Notes under the pieces: generated by a model
What the model saw: the letters and a program-made list of their open reading frames with translations, nothing else
What the model was told of the DNA's origin: nothing
Databases searched by the model: none
NCBI RefSeq assembly: GCF_033304595.1
Contig: NZ_CP116341.1
Location: forward strand, 3,017,001-3,081,000
Length of the DNA stretch: 64,000 bases
Direction of reading: 5' to 3'
Source: Sporosarcina jeotgali
Lineage (GTDB): Bacteria; Bacillota; Bacilli; Bacillales_A; Planococcaceae
Made by a program: the position numbers and the translations under genes
Shown: one piece after another, positions 8,010 through 17,377 of the stretch
Numbering within the stretch: position 1 is the first letter of the stretch
Layout of the letters: every line of letters begins with the position of its first letter

Positions 8010-9119
8010 GTGTTTACGCTGAACGAAAAAGAACAGCAGCTGATTTCATTAATCCGGCAAAATCCATACTGCTCCCAGCAAGAGCTGGCTGAAGGTCTTG
8101 GGCTATCACGTCCTGCTGTTGCCAATTTAATATCCGCACTGACGAAACGCGGATATATTTCAGGCAGAGCTTATGTATTAGCGCCAGAAGATGAAATAAT
8201 TTGCATCGGCGGTGCAAACGTCGATCGTAAGTTTCATGTCACCGGACCGGTAGCTGCGGGAACCTCAAATCCAGCTGAACAGTCGGTTACGATTGGCGGC
8301 GTCGCTCGTAACATCGCTGAAAACCTTGGCCGTCTGGACCATCCCGTTCGGTTGATTACTACAGCGGGAAAAGATGCAGACTGGGACTTGATTGCGATGC
8401 ATTCATCCCCTTATATGGACTTGACTTCGGTACGGTTACTGTCCAATGTCTCAACTGGCTCGTATTCTGCGGTTTTGGACAGTCAGGGTGAACTGGTGAT
8501 TGCGATGGCAGTTATGGAAGTGTATGAGTCGCTGAACACCGAGTACATCGCTTCCCTCGAACGGCATTTGGCTCGCGCGAAGATGATTGTCATGGATCTT
8601 AATGTCTCAAAAGAAACAGCAGAAGCAATTCTTGATACAGCGGTCCGACACCAAGTTCAACTTGCAATCGTTCCCGTATCAGGACCTAAAATGGCACATT
8701 TGCCAGATACGCTTGACGGGCTGACATGGTTCATCTGCAATGAAGATGAAGCTGAAACGTTAACTGGAATTACGATTCAAAACGATGAGGACTGGAAGAC
8801 GGCAGTTCATGCACTCTTAGACTCTGGAGCTGAACATGCGATCATTACTCGCGGAAAAAGAGGAATCATGGCTGGTGATCGAACTGCACGGATGATTCAT
8901 CATCATGCGGCGATTCCTGGAGTTGCTGTAGAGGACGTGACCGGTGCAGGCGATGCGTTTGTGTCGGGAGTACTGCACGCAGCCGTAATGGAACGTACAC
9001 TTAACGATGCAATTTCTTATGGCCTTGTGAACGCAGCTAAAACGTTAGCATCTACTTATACAGTCAGACCTGAACTGACCGCCAATGGACTAGAAAATGA
9101 ACTGGAGGAATACAAATGA
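8010..9119 (+). CDS. psuK: Pseudouridine kinase with N-terminal winged HTH
   Basis: Residues 1-55 form a winged helix-turn-helix ([19 protein letters not shown]). The rest is a PfkB-family ribokinase fold with the C-terminal anion-hole motif [12 protein letters not shown] and an N-terminal GGANVDRKF. Together with psuG, which it overlaps by ATGA, it should phosphorylate pseudouridine to pseudouridine 5'-phosphate. The HTH suggests that the kinase also acts as an autoregulator. Start problem: the GTG at 8010 lies inside the ribosome site GGGAGGTG; a CTG at 8019 (LNEKEQQ) has ideal 8-base spacing and may be the true start. Confidence 0.88.
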   Translation: MFTLNEKEQQLISLIRQNPYCSQQELAEGLGLSRPAVANLISALTKRGYISGRAYVLAPEDEIICIGGANVDRKFHVTGPVAAGTSNPAEQSVTIGGVARNIAENLGRLDHPVRLITTAGKDADWDLIAMHSSPYMDLTSVRLLSNVSTGSYSAVLDSQGELVIAMAVMEVYESLNTEYIASLERHLARAKMIVMDLNVSKETAEAILDTAVRHQVQLAIVPVSGPKMAHLPDTLDGLTWFICNEDEAETLTGITIQNDEDWKTAVHALLDSGAEHAIITRGKRGIMAGDRTARMIHHHAAIPGVAVEDVTGAGDAFVSGVLHAAVMERTLNDAISYGLVNAAKTLASTYTVRPELTANGLENELEEYK

Positions 9120-10030
9120 AATCTTATATCGTCTTCTCAGAAGAAGTTTTAAATGCTAAAGCCGCTGGACAACCAATCGTGGCATTGGAATCGACAATCA
9201 TCTCCCACGGCATGCCGTATCCGCAAAACGTGGAAACCGCTCGTGCAGTAGAACAAATTATCCGTGATAACGGTGCGGTTCCCGCAACGATTGCCTTGAT
9301 TGACGGGCAGATTAAGATCGGATTGTCTTATGACGAGCTTGAAATGTTCGGTAAAAGCGACAATGTAGCTAAAGTTTCGCGCCGGGATATCGGATACTTG
9401 CTTGCAACGAAACAATTAGGTGCGACTACCGTTGCCGCAACTATGATATGTGCAGATCTCGCTGAAATCCGTATGTTTGTAACAGGTGGAATTGGCGGCG
9501 TACACCGCGGTGCAGAGACTACGATGGACATTTCTGCAGATCTCGAGGAGCTTTCAAAAACAGATGTTGCTGTCGTTTGTGCGGGTGCAAAATCGATTCT
9601 CGATATCGGTTTGACAATGGAATACTTGGAAACGAAAGGCGTGCCGGTCATTGGGTACGAAACGGATGAGCTGCCTGCATTCTATACACGTAAGAGCGGA
9701 TTCGGAGTAAACTTCCGTGCAGACAATCCTGAAGTAGTGGCTGAAACTCTTGCTGTAAAATGGCATCTTGGACTTGCAGGCGGAGCCGTCATTGCAAACC
9801 CGATTCCTGAAGCAGATGAACTGGATCCTGAAATGATCAATGGAATTATCGAGCAAGCGTTAACGGAAGCAAAAGAAAAAGGCATCAAAGGAAAAGACGT
9901 AACACCGTTCATGCTTGGGAAAGTTAAAGATCTTACAGATGGCAAGAGTCTAGTTGCCAACATCGCACTTGTGAAACATAATGCAGTTGTTGGAGCTAAG
10001 ATTGCTGTCGCGTTAAGTAACGCACGTTAA
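9116..10030 (+). CDS. psuG: Pseudouridine-5'-phosphate glycosidase
   Basis: Cytoplasmic enzyme that splits the C-C glycosidic bond of pseudouridine 5'-phosphate into uracil and ribose 5-phosphate, 304 residues (family about 300). Characteristic stretches: [16 protein letters not shown] near residue 23, [18 protein letters not shown] near 125, with conserved catalytic Lys and Asp regions intact, and FLGKVKDLT-like [11 protein letters not shown] near 265. ATGA overlap with psuK shows a two-gene operon ended by the hairpin at 10041. Confidence 0.95.
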   Translation: MKSYIVFSEEVLNAKAAGQPIVALESTIISHGMPYPQNVETARAVEQIIRDNGAVPATIALIDGQIKIGLSYDELEMFGKSDNVAKVSRRDIGYLLATKQLGATTVAATMICADLAEIRMFVTGGIGGVHRGAETTMDISADLEELSKTDVAVVCAGAKSILDIGLTMEYLETKGVPVIGYETDELPAFYTRKSGFGVNFRADNPEVVAETLAVKWHLGLAGGAVIANPIPEADELDPEMINGIIEQALTEAKEKGIKGKDVTPFMLGKVKDLTDGKSLVANIALVKHNAVVGAKIAVALSNAR

Positions 10031-10040
10031 ATTGAATACA

Positions 10041-10072
10041 AAAAAATCCACAGCTGGATGGCTGTGGATTTT
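10041..10072. terminator. Bidirectional terminator between psuG and RND gene
   Basis: AAAAATCCACAGC-tggatg-GCTGTGGATTTTT is a near-perfect hairpin flanked by A and T runs on both sides, placed between two convergent genes, so it can stop transcripts from both. Confidence 0.9.
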
Positions 10073-10080
10073 TCATTCTA

Positions 10081-13000
10081 TTATACACGTTCTGCTTTCC
10101 GTCCAATTAGTTTGTAATACACCAGATACAACGAGGGAATCATCACCAATGTAAACAAACTAGAGAACGCCAGACCTGCAATGATGGTAATTGCCAGCGC
10201 TTCGAACAATGGGTCACCCGAGACAGCCACTGGAATCAAAGCTACAATTGACGTAAGAGTCGTCAAAATGATTGGTTTGATACGCGCGTAGCCTGATTCA
10301 ATAATCGCTTCAATGACATCCATGTTGCCTAGGAGACGGCGCGCTTCTACGAAATCGATTAACACCACCGCGTTTCGCACAACAATCCCCGTCAATGAGA
10401 CAATCCCCATGACACCCAGGAAGCTGAGAGGCGTCTGTGTGATGAACAATCCAAGTATCGCCCCAGAAATACCAAGATACACTGCGAACAGCACAAGGAA
10501 CGGCAGACTGAACGACTTGAATTGGAACGCAATAACTAAGTACACGAGCAACAGAACGACTAAGAACAGAATACCGATTTCAGCAAAGAATGCCTGCTGA
10601 TCTGAATTCTCTCCGCCAGTCGAGATTGTATAACCTTCAGGGAGATCTTTCTTTTCTGCATCCGCTGCGTCTAACATATCTGCTTTGAATCCGTCTGCAT
10701 CGCCATAGGCTTTCAGCGTAATCGCACGCTCTCCTTTTTCATGAGGAACTTGAGCAATAAGAGATGTTTTTTCTGAAGAAAGCAATTCATCCAACGGAAC
10801 GAGTTTAGGCGGGCCTTGAGTCGTCATGGAAGGAACAACACTTTGTGAAAGGTCGACTGCCTCCCCTTCGTTTACACCTTTTTCTTTTAATACGACTTGC
10901 TTTGAAATATCGCCTTCATACAACTTGAACAAAGGAACCCCCTGCGTCAGCAGTTGCAGCTGATTCGTCACTAAGCTTAAGGAAATTCCATTGTCCTCAA
11001 GCGCTTGACGATCCGGGACATACTGGATTGCCGGGATGGGTTCTCCTAAGTTATCCGTTACAATGTCGGCACCTTTTTTAAGCAAACGGTCTTTCAAATC
11101 ATCTCGCAGCTGAGCGAGCTGATCGATATTATCCCCTTTTATCGTCACGGTCACCGGTGCACCCACAGGCGGTCCTTGAACAATTGTATCCAAGAAAATC
11201 TCCGCATCTCCAAAGCGGCTGCGTAATTCCGGTTCCCACTTGTCAATGAATTCAGAAGCACTTGTATGCTCTTTCTTAATGCGGAATACGGCTTGCCCGG
11301 TATTTTCGCCAGTATTATCCATAGAAGCAGCAAACAAATTCGGTAACCCGCTGCCTGTGAAAATTGCAGTTTCTTTTACATTTTTATCTTCACTTGAAAC
11401 TTCGTCAATCATCTTTTGGATTTCGTTATTCGTTTCATCTATTGTCGTACCTGCTGCGAGTCGGACGTTCATGGTTACTTCTTCTTTATCCGCAGCCGGG
11501 AAGAATTCGAACGGTGTCAGCATCGCTAAGAATAACAGTCCTGTCGCGATAACCAACCCGCCTATTCCTACGAGTAAGGGTCGTTTTAAAACAGTGCGCA
11601 ATACTTTTTCTGAATAGAATACAGCGATTTTCTCCAAAGGCTTTCCTAAGAATCCTGGAGTATCTGATATTTTTTTATTGCGTTTTTTTGTTTTGATGAA
11701 TTGAAGCATGGGAACGAGCGTTACCGATAATACAGTTGAAGCAATGATGGTTGTGATTAATATACTTGGCAGTGCTTTAATGAATGCACCGTTTCCCCCC
11801 GAAAGCAATAGCAGCGGTGAAAACGTGACAACAATCGCCAAACTGGAAGAGATAATGGATGTATAAACTTCTTTAACGCCATTGACAGCCCCGTCCAGAG
11901 GTGAATCTCCAAGTTTGTACCGCCGCTGAATGTTGTCATTCACGACGATGCTGTCATCGACCAGAATCCCGATGGCGATAATAAGCCCGATTACTGAAAT
12001 CTGGTTCAAGTCAACCCCCATCAATGGAATTGGAATGAGTCCGACAAGCACAGACGCGAGAACGGTCAATGCAACTGCAAACGAACCGTACAGTGTCAGT
12101 CCCGCTGTTGTCACTACAAGAACAGCAATAACTGCGATGAGTAATGAGATATACAAACTATTGAATATTGAGTTCACGTTATTGGCTTGAGATTCATACG
12201 TGTGCGCTGTTACTTCATTAGGGAGATCTTCAATATATTGATCCATCTTCTTTGCAATGGTTTTATCCATGGAAGGAATATCTTGACCCGGCTGAAGGAA
12301 AACCGTGTAGGAAATTGCAGATTGGCCTTCGAACGTGACAATGTCCTTTGCCTCTTTGGCTGCTTCTCCAATATCCGCTAACTTAGCGAGGGGAACTGCA
12401 GCATCTCCAATTTGTAATTGTTTCAGCTTTTCAATGCCCTCATCTTGTTTCACTGTCAAGACGAGACGTTCCTTGCCGTCATCGTGTGTACCGAGCGAAA
12501 GCGGCTGATTGGCTTGCTGCAGCACACTGAGTACGTCAAATGGCTGCAATCGATTTTCAGCTAATTTGGCAGGATCCAGCGTAATCATCACTTGCTTTTC
12601 TGCAAAACCTTTGACGGTTGTTCCCGCAACTCCTTCTATAGACTGAAGCTCATCTGACAATGTGCCAAACGAAGTTTCTAACTCTGCAAGAGCTTTTTCG
12701 TCCCCTGTGAACATGTACGAAACGAGCGGAAACGCCAAATCGAGTTTTTTCACTTCAGGTGTCTGTGCGTTTTCCGGCAACTCACTGGCTGATCGCTGAA
12801 CTTCCTGCTGCAATTTGTTAATCGTCTGCTCGGAATCAATCCCATCTTTTAATGACAGGGTAATAATTGAAGCAGAGTTGGCAGAAACGGACTTCATCGT
12901 ATCAATTCCATCTACTTTTTTCACAGCCCGCTCTAATGGATTCGTTACGCTCCTCTCCACTTCTTCCGGTTCTGCTCCTGGTAGAATGGAAGATACCATT

Positions 13001-13125
13001 ACCAGATCTACAGGCGTTTCAGGAATTTCACGTTTCGGCAGCGTTAAGAACGTATAAACTCCAACTAGCATGAGAATGAAAATAAGGAAAATAAATAACT
13101 TGCTCCGTTTTAATAGATAGGCCAT
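10081..13125 (-). CDS. RND-family efflux permease (SwrC/AcrB type)
   Basis: A 1014-residue inner-membrane proton-driven exporter. It has TM1 at residues 9-28, a large periplasmic-type loop, about eleven further membrane segments and a second large loop. The proton-relay aspartates are present in ILVDDSIVVND near residue 393. Gram-positive members such as SwrC export surfactin-like lipopeptides or drugs without the outer-membrane channel. No adaptor (HlyD-like) or regulator gene is adjacent. The start has GAGAGGAAG upstream. A cre-like site lies 23 bases before the ATG. Substrate unknown. Confidence 0.88.
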   Translation of the reverse strand: MAYLLKRSKLFIFLIFILMLVGVYTFLTLPKREIPETPVDLVMVSSILPGAEPEEVERSVTNPLERAVKKVDGIDTMKSVSANSASIITLSLKDGIDSEQTINKLQQEVQRSASELPENAQTPEVKKLDLAFPLVSYMFTGDEKALAELETSFGTLSDELQSIEGVAGTTVKGFAEKQVMITLDPAKLAENRLQPFDVLSVLQQANQPLSLGTHDDGKERLVLTVKQDEGIEKLKQLQIGDAAVPLAKLADIGEAAKEAKDIVTFEGQSAISYTVFLQPGQDIPSMDKTIAKKMDQYIEDLPNEVTAHTYESQANNVNSIFNSLYISLLIAVIAVLVVTTAGLTLYGSFAVALTVLASVLVGLIPIPLMGVDLNQISVIGLIIAIGILVDDSIVVNDNIQRRYKLGDSPLDGAVNGVKEVYTSIISSSLAIVVTFSPLLLLSGGNGAFIKALPSILITTIIASTVLSVTLVPMLQFIKTKKRNKKISDTPGFLGKPLEKIAVFYSEKVLRTVLKRPLLVGIGGLVIATGLLFLAMLTPFEFFPAADKEEVTMNVRLAAGTTIDETNNEIQKMIDEVSSEDKNVKETAIFTGSGLPNLFAASMDNTGENTGQAVFRIKKEHTSASEFIDKWEPELRSRFGDAEIFLDTIVQGPPVGAPVTVTIKGDNIDQLAQLRDDLKDRLLKKGADIVTDNLGEPIPAIQYVPDRQALEDNGISLSLVTNQLQLLTQGVPLFKLYEGDISKQVVLKEKGVNEGEAVDLSQSVVPSMTTQGPPKLVPLDELLSSEKTSLIAQVPHEKGERAITLKAYGDADGFKADMLDAADAEKKDLPEGYTISTGGENSDQQAFFAEIGILFLVVLLLVYLVIAFQFKSFSLPFLVLFAVYLGISGAILGLFITQTPLSFLGVMGIVSLTGIVVRNAVVLIDFVEARRLLGNMDVIEAIIESGYARIKPIILTTLTSIVALIPVAVSGDPLFEALAITIIAGLAFSSLFTLVMIPSLYLVYYKLIGRKAERV

Positions 13126-13147
13126 GGTTTTTCTTCCTCTCTTAATC

Positions 13148-13161
13148 CGATAGCGCTTACA
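13148..13161 (-). promoter_or_regulatory. cre-like site before the RND gene
   Basis: On the minus strand TGTAAGCGCTATCG matches the CcpA cre consensus at 13 of 14 positions. A possible -10 (TAATAC) lies just upstream, so the site would overlap the transcription start, the typical place for CcpA repression. Confidence 0.5.
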
Positions 13162-13246
13162 GTGTATTATTGCTTCTTTCCTTTATCATGACATAGCCGT
13201 CTATCAATCACAATTGTGGAAACTCTGAATGAAGACCAATAATTGT

Positions 13247-13301
13247 TTGACAATGACTTTGTAATCTTGTACATTACATAAGGACGAACAATTACAGTTC
13301 G
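13247..13301 (+). promoter_or_regulatory. guaC promoter and paired PurR boxes
   Basis: TTGACA (13247-13252), exactly 17 bases, TACATT (13270-13275) make a strong sigma-A promoter. Just downstream, CGAAC (13284-13288) and GTTCG (13297-13301) form an inverted pair. CGAACAAT fits the core of the Bacillus PurBox AWWWCGAACWWT. Control of guaC by the purine repressor PurR is known in Bacillus; here it is inferred from the boxes. Confidence 0.6.
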
Positions 13302-13337
13302 GCCAAACAAATTATTCGCTTTTAGGAGTGTTCAATA

Positions 13338-14321
13338 ATGGATGTAGTATTCGATTATGAAGATATTCAACTGATTCCCGCAAAATGCATCGTTGACAGC
13401 CGTTCTGAATGTGATACTTCTGTCACACTGGGTAAGCATACGTTCCGTTTACCGGTTGTCCCTGCTAATATGCAAACAATCATCGATGAAAAGATTGCTA
13501 TTCAACTCGCTGAAGGCGGTTACTTCTATATTATGCACCGTTTTGACCCTGCATCACGCCCGGCATTCATCCGTGACATGCATAGCCGCGGACTGATTGC
13601 TTCAATTAGTGTCGGTGTTAAAGAAGACGAGTATGGATTTGTTGAACAGCTCGCTGCAGATTCATTGATTCCAGATTATATTACAATCGATATCGCACAC
13701 GGTCATTCAAACGCCGTGATTCGTATGATTCAACATATAAAGAAGCATTTGCCTGAGAGTTTCGTAATCGCAGGCAACGTCGGTACACCAGAAGCCGTTC
13801 GTGAACTTGAGAACGCTGGCGCTGACGCAACGAAGGTCGGAATTGGACCTGGTAAAGTTTGTATCACTAAGATTAAAACTGGTTTCGGTACAGGCGGCTG
13901 GCAGCTTGCTGCACTTCGCTGGTGTGCAAAAGCGGCATCGAAGCCGATTATCGCAGATGGCGGAATCCGTACACACGGCGACATCGCGAAGTCTGTCCGT
14001 TTTGGTGCAAGCATGGTCATGATCGGTTCACTATTTGCAGGTCACGAAGAGTCACCTGGGCAAACAGTAGAACGTGACGGCGAACAGTTCAAGGAATACT
14101 TCGGTTCTGCTTCAGAGTTCCAAAAGGGCGAGAAGAAAAACGTTGAAGGTAAAAAAATGTTCGTGGAATACAAGGGTCCTCTCCAAGATACGCTGACAGA
14201 GATGGAACAAGACTTGCAGTCATCGATTTCTTATGCAGGCGGCAAGAAGCTGGACGCGATCCGTACGGTGGATTATGCAATCGTGAAAAACTCTATCTTT
14301 AATGGAGATAAAGTTTATTAA
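13338..14321 (+). CDS. guaC: GMP reductase
   Basis: Converts GMP to IMP with NADPH in purine salvage, 327 residues as in Bacillus GuaC. IMPDH-like TIM barrel with the catalytic Cys in [11 protein letters not shown] near residue 175, the phosphate-binding [12 protein letters not shown] near 205 and AGNVGTPEA near 130. No CBS pair is inserted, which separates it from IMP dehydrogenase. It is a single-gene unit with its own promoter and a downstream bidirectional terminator. Confidence 0.96.
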   Translation: MDVVFDYEDIQLIPAKCIVDSRSECDTSVTLGKHTFRLPVVPANMQTIIDEKIAIQLAEGGYFYIMHRFDPASRPAFIRDMHSRGLIASISVGVKEDEYGFVEQLAADSLIPDYITIDIAHGHSNAVIRMIQHIKKHLPESFVIAGNVGTPEAVRELENAGADATKVGIGPGKVCITKIKTGFGTGGWQLAALRWCAKAASKPIIADGGIRTHGDIAKSVRFGASMVMIGSLFAGHEESPGQTVERDGEQFKEYFGSASEFQKGEKKNVEGKKMFVEYKGPLQDTLTEMEQDLQSSISYAGGKKLDAIRTVDYAIVKNSIFNGDKVY

Positions 14322-14372
14322 TAAATGATTTACTGTGCTGATTTGCCCTTCAGGTAAATCACTTGAATCATT

Positions 14373-14415
14373 ACAAAAACCGGAATCCCTTTAAGGGGGG
14401 CTCCGGTTTTGTTGT
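14373..14415. terminator. Bidirectional terminator between guaC and YIP1 gene
   Basis: ACAAAAACCGGA...TCCC pairs with GGGG...CTCCGGTTTTGT around TTTAA. A and T runs flank both sides, between convergent genes. Confidence 0.88.
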
Positions 14416-14417
14416 GG

Positions 14418-15056
14418 TTATAGAGAGAAGATTGAGATGAAAATGATTCCGATTGTTAATGAAAGGACGACTGATAGGATAATGGCGATAACGACCGTAA
14501 CAAGAACAACGCCAAGACCGCGCCATGCAGAGAATCCATGCACTAGACCGATTCCTTTGCATGAAATTACTGTACTGTAAATCCCGATTGCAAATGTCAG
14601 GAACATAGAGATTAAGTACACACCCATTGGCAAGTTCGTAATCGCAAATGCTTCAGCAGGCGGCGCTTCGAATGCTAATTTTCCGTAACCTAAAATGACT
14701 AGATAATTGACGGGTGCCAGCCAAATTGTTGGCAACGTGGTGCCCGGGACTACGCGGAGCATTTCAGCAAATGTACCAGTTCCCCCGAACATCCCTTTCC
14801 CTATCCAATGGTAAATGGCTGCACCAATCACCCATGAAATGAGGGCTCCGACAAATGTGAATAAGATGAACAGCGGAATGAGTGCACCTAGCGGTAAATT
14901 GCTAAGTAACCCCGAACTTCCCGCTTGGTATCCTCCCGAAGCAAGGGCGGCAATGGCAAAAATCAGGATTGCATAGCCTGTGGTTGTCTCGTCCCTCAAG
15001 TACCGTAACGTTTCAGTTGGTTTGCTCCAAATTGTTAGCAATGGTTTTAAATTCAT
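14418..15056 (-). CDS. YIP1-family membrane protein
   Basis: A 212-residue integral membrane protein with about five hydrophobic segments and the short cytosolic N-terminus KPTETLRYL, characteristic of the bacterial Yip1 domain (Pfam Yip1 family). Function in bacteria is unknown. The start has AAGGAGG upstream. It is divergent from the alpha/beta hydrolase at 15133, with only about 75 bases between them for two promoters. Confidence 0.75.
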   Translation of the reverse strand: MNLKPLLTIWSKPTETLRYLRDETTTGYAILIFAIAALASGGYQAGSSGLLSNLPLGALIPLFILFTFVGALISWVIGAAIYHWIGKGMFGGTGTFAEMLRVVPGTTLPTIWLAPVNYLVILGYGKLAFEAPPAEAFAITNLPMGVYLISMFLTFAIGIYSTVISCKGIGLVHGFSAWRGLGVVLVTVVIAIILSVVLSLTIGIIFISIFSL

Positions 15057-15132
15057 GAATTGTCCTCCTTAGAACTTGTCACTCCCCTTTGATAGAAAAG
15101 ATGGTACACTGACTTTTAGGGGGTGGAATTTT

Positions 15133-16086
15133 TTGAAAAGAAAAATTGCAATTACACTCAGTACGCTCATTGTTGTACTGCTTGTTGCGCTCGTTTTTGC
15201 AGGCAATTATTTTTACGACCAAGGAATTAAGCGCGGTACCGAGGTAAAACTTCATAGCGAATCCGAAGCTGTCAATGAACTTGCCAGTGAGTCGGACCAA
15301 GCGCTGCTAAGAGAAGCAAAAATCTGGTATGCCGAGCAGCCTAAAAACACGATTACGATGCAATCCTACGATAACTTAAAGCTGAAAGCTCAATTTATCA
15401 AAAACAATAAAAACACGAATCACAACGCTGTCATTCTGGCCCATGGTTTCCGCAATACCGGTGAAGATATGGGGAAATATGCGAAGTTTTACTATGACCA
15501 AGGATTTGACGTCTTGCTCCCTGATGCGCGCGGCCATGGAGACAGTGAAGGCGATTACATCGGCTATGGCTGGCACGAACGCCTCGATTACAAAGACTGG
15601 ATTAAGTATCTCATTCAACAGCATGACGCGGAACAAATCATTTTGCAAGGAAATTCCATGGGGGCCGCGACTGTTTTAATGACGAGCGGCGAGCAATTGC
15701 CGAAGCAGGTGAAAGGAATTATTGCAGACAGCTCCTATAGTACGGTAAAAAAAGAACTTGCCCATCAGCTGAAGTCCATATACGGGTTGCCGGCATTCCC
15801 TTTACTTGATGTGACAAGTGTCATCGCTAAAATCCGTGCAGGCTATACGCTTCAAGAAGCGTCCGCGGTGGATCAGGTAAGGAAAACAGAGATCCCGCTC
15901 CTTCTAATTCATGGGGATGCAGATGATCTGGTCCCAACGGAAATGGCAACTGAATTGTACGATGCAGCCAAGGGCGATAACGAGTTATGGATTGTTCCGG
16001 AAGCCGGGCATACGAAAGCATTTGACAATATTACAGGTGAGTACGAAACAAAGCTCACACAGTTTCTTGAGAAAGTACTTAATTGA
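15133..16086 (+). CDS. Membrane-anchored alpha/beta hydrolase
   Basis: About 317 residues. One N-terminal membrane segment (residues 5-25) is followed by an extracytoplasmic alpha/beta hydrolase domain: ILAHGFRNTGED oxyanion region, nucleophile Ser in GNSMGAAT, acid Asp in HGDADDLVP, and catalytic His in PEAGHTKAF. It resembles the YqkD-type hydrolases of Bacillus, whose substrate is unknown. The TTG at 15133 has GGGGGTGG upstream; the longer frame from 15076 would place hydrophilic residues before the anchor and lacks a ribosome site. Confidence 0.82.
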   Translation: MKRKIAITLSTLIVVLLVALVFAGNYFYDQGIKRGTEVKLHSESEAVNELASESDQALLREAKIWYAEQPKNTITMQSYDNLKLKAQFIKNNKNTNHNAVILAHGFRNTGEDMGKYAKFYYDQGFDVLLPDARGHGDSEGDYIGYGWHERLDYKDWIKYLIQQHDAEQIILQGNSMGAATVLMTSGEQLPKQVKGIIADSSYSTVKKELAHQLKSIYGLPAFPLLDVTSVIAKIRAGYTLQEASAVDQVRKTEIPLLLIHGDADDLVPTEMATELYDAAKGDNELWIVPEAGHTKAFDNITGEYETKLTQFLEKVLN

Positions 16087-16093
16087 ATATCGG

Positions 16094-16124
16094 ATCGCTC
16101 TCCAAATTAGGAGGGCGATTTTTT
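16094..16124 (+). terminator. Intrinsic terminator of the hydrolase gene
   Basis: ATCGCTCTCC pairs with GGAGGGCGAT around AAATTA and is followed by a T run. Confidence 0.9.
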
Positions 16125-16276
16125 ATAATAGTTTATTCTATACCTTCTATTACGATAGCATCGCTAAAAGGTTTCATTGATTGGTAGGTTACTTTTCATT
16201 CTCTGCCATTCAGGGTACGCTACGAGTAATTAAAGAATTACAGAGCAAGTGATTATAAATGATTTATATGCAGGCA

Positions 16277-16331
16277 ATGGTCGGTTACAACGTCTGGCAG
16301 ACGTTCACGATGAACCGATCACCTGGACCAT
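16277..16331 (+). ncRNA. Candidate structured leader RNA
   Basis: Three nested pairings can form in 55 bases of the leader before the phosphoesterase: ATGGTC (16277-16282) with GACCAT (16326-16331), GGTT (16283-16286) with AACC (16313-16316), and ACGTCT (16290-16295) with AGACGT (16299-16304) over a GGC loop. An AT-rich -10-like TATAAAT lies about 25 bases upstream. The unpaired pockets (TCACGATG, GATCACCTG) could hold a ligand site. No known riboswitch class was recognised; this is a structure prediction by eye. Confidence 0.4.
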
Positions 16332-16364
16332 CTTGTCTAGTTGAACTCGAAAGGATGGATGCAG

Positions 16365-16862
16365 ATGAAAGTAATCATTACAGGAGATACACATATCCCG
16401 GGCAGAGGAAGTAAATTGCCGGACCGTTTACTGAATGAATGCAAAGATGCAGACTGCATCATCCATACGGGGGACTGGCGCTCTCCTGAGGTTTTTGAAT
16501 CGCTCTCTGCATTAGCGGACGTAATCGGGGTTTATGGAAATGTAGATGGCGATGAAATGCGTGCTCTTGTGCCTGAGCGGCAGCTGCTGGATCTGGGTGG
16601 AATGCGGATCGGCATCGTTCACGGTCATGGAGACAAAAAGACGACCGAACAGCGTGCAGTGGACACATTTTCCGATGAGCACGTGGATGCGATTATCTAC
16701 GGCCACTCCCATATTCCCGTTATCAAATACTACAAAGGACTTCTCCTGATGAACCCTGGTTCGCCAACAGATAAAAGAAAGCTGCCGTTTTATTCGTTCA
16801 TCACACTGGATATCGGAGACGAAATTCTCCCTGAGCTTATTCTATTTCGTGATAAATCATAA
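16365..16862 (+). CDS. YfcE/MJ0936-type metallophosphoesterase
   Basis: A 165-residue calcineurin-like phosphodiesterase. All metal motifs are in order: GDTHIPGRG, HTGDW, YGNVDGD, HGHGDK and YGHSH, followed by MNPGSPTDKR. Relatives hydrolyse small phosphodiesters in vitro; the true substrate is unclear. The ATG at 16365 has AAAGGA 9 bases upstream, and MKVIITGDTH is the standard family opening; in-frame starts at 16341 and 16359 are less good. Confidence 0.85.
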   Translation: MKVIITGDTHIPGRGSKLPDRLLNECKDADCIIHTGDWRSPEVFESLSALADVIGVYGNVDGDEMRALVPERQLLDLGGMRIGIVHGHGDKKTTEQRAVDTFSDEHVDAIIYGHSHIPVIKYYKGLLLMNPGSPTDKRKLPFYSFITLDIGDEILPELILFRDKS

Positions 16863-16929
16863 TGCGGCTCACTGAATGATTCACGCTTCGATACATATAC
16901 TACTGGCGAATTGAACAGGAGGAGTTTGA

Positions 16930-17280
16930 ATGATGGAAGAGTATTCAGCAGATGGGGTACTACAAAGTTATAAAGAAAGCATAGGCCAGTTCACTGAACA
17001 AATGCCCGAGATTGGGAGCGGGTTCCACTCCTTTACCGAGAGCTGCTTTGCAGATGGAGCGCTGGACGGGAAACAGAAACAGCTGATTGCACTGGCAGTG
17101 AGTGTTTACGCAAACGATAAAACCTGTATGACTTTCCATGCAAAGGGATGTGTCGATGCTGGCTGCACCGAACAAGAAGTGTTAGAGGCATGCAGTGTAG
17201 CCGCTGCATTAGGAAGCGGTGCCGTGATGAGTCGGACGGTTACTTGTTTAAGCGGGATGTTCCAACAATTTCAGAAGTGA
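16930..17280 (+). CDS. AhpD-like carboxymuconolactone decarboxylase family protein
   Basis: A 116-residue all-helical protein of the CMD/AhpD family. The core KQLIALAVSVYAND and the segment CMTFHAKGCVDAG match the active region, but only the second Cys of the usual CxxC remains: position -7 from the His is Asp. It may therefore not be a thiol peroxidase of the AhpD kind. GGAGGAG precedes the start. It stands alone. Confidence 0.8.
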   Translation: MMEEYSADGVLQSYKESIGQFTEQMPEIGSGFHSFTESCFADGALDGKQKQLIALAVSVYANDKTCMTFHAKGCVDAGCTEQEVLEACSVAAALGSGAVMSRTVTCLSGMFQQFQK

Positions 17281-17377
17281 TGATGATTGCTGCTCGTCGG
17301 ACAACTTTACAGTTGTTGGCGGGTGGTTTTTTGTTGTTGGCTGCAGGGGTATGGGTGCTTTGTGAGGACGGGTTAGC

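Noticed and set aside
12815-13073. Plus-strand frames opposite the RND gene
   Set aside because: They lie inside a well-supported 1014-residue gene and have no ribosome site or family match; the same holds for frames opposite nagA, nagE, fdrA and the oligopeptide genes.
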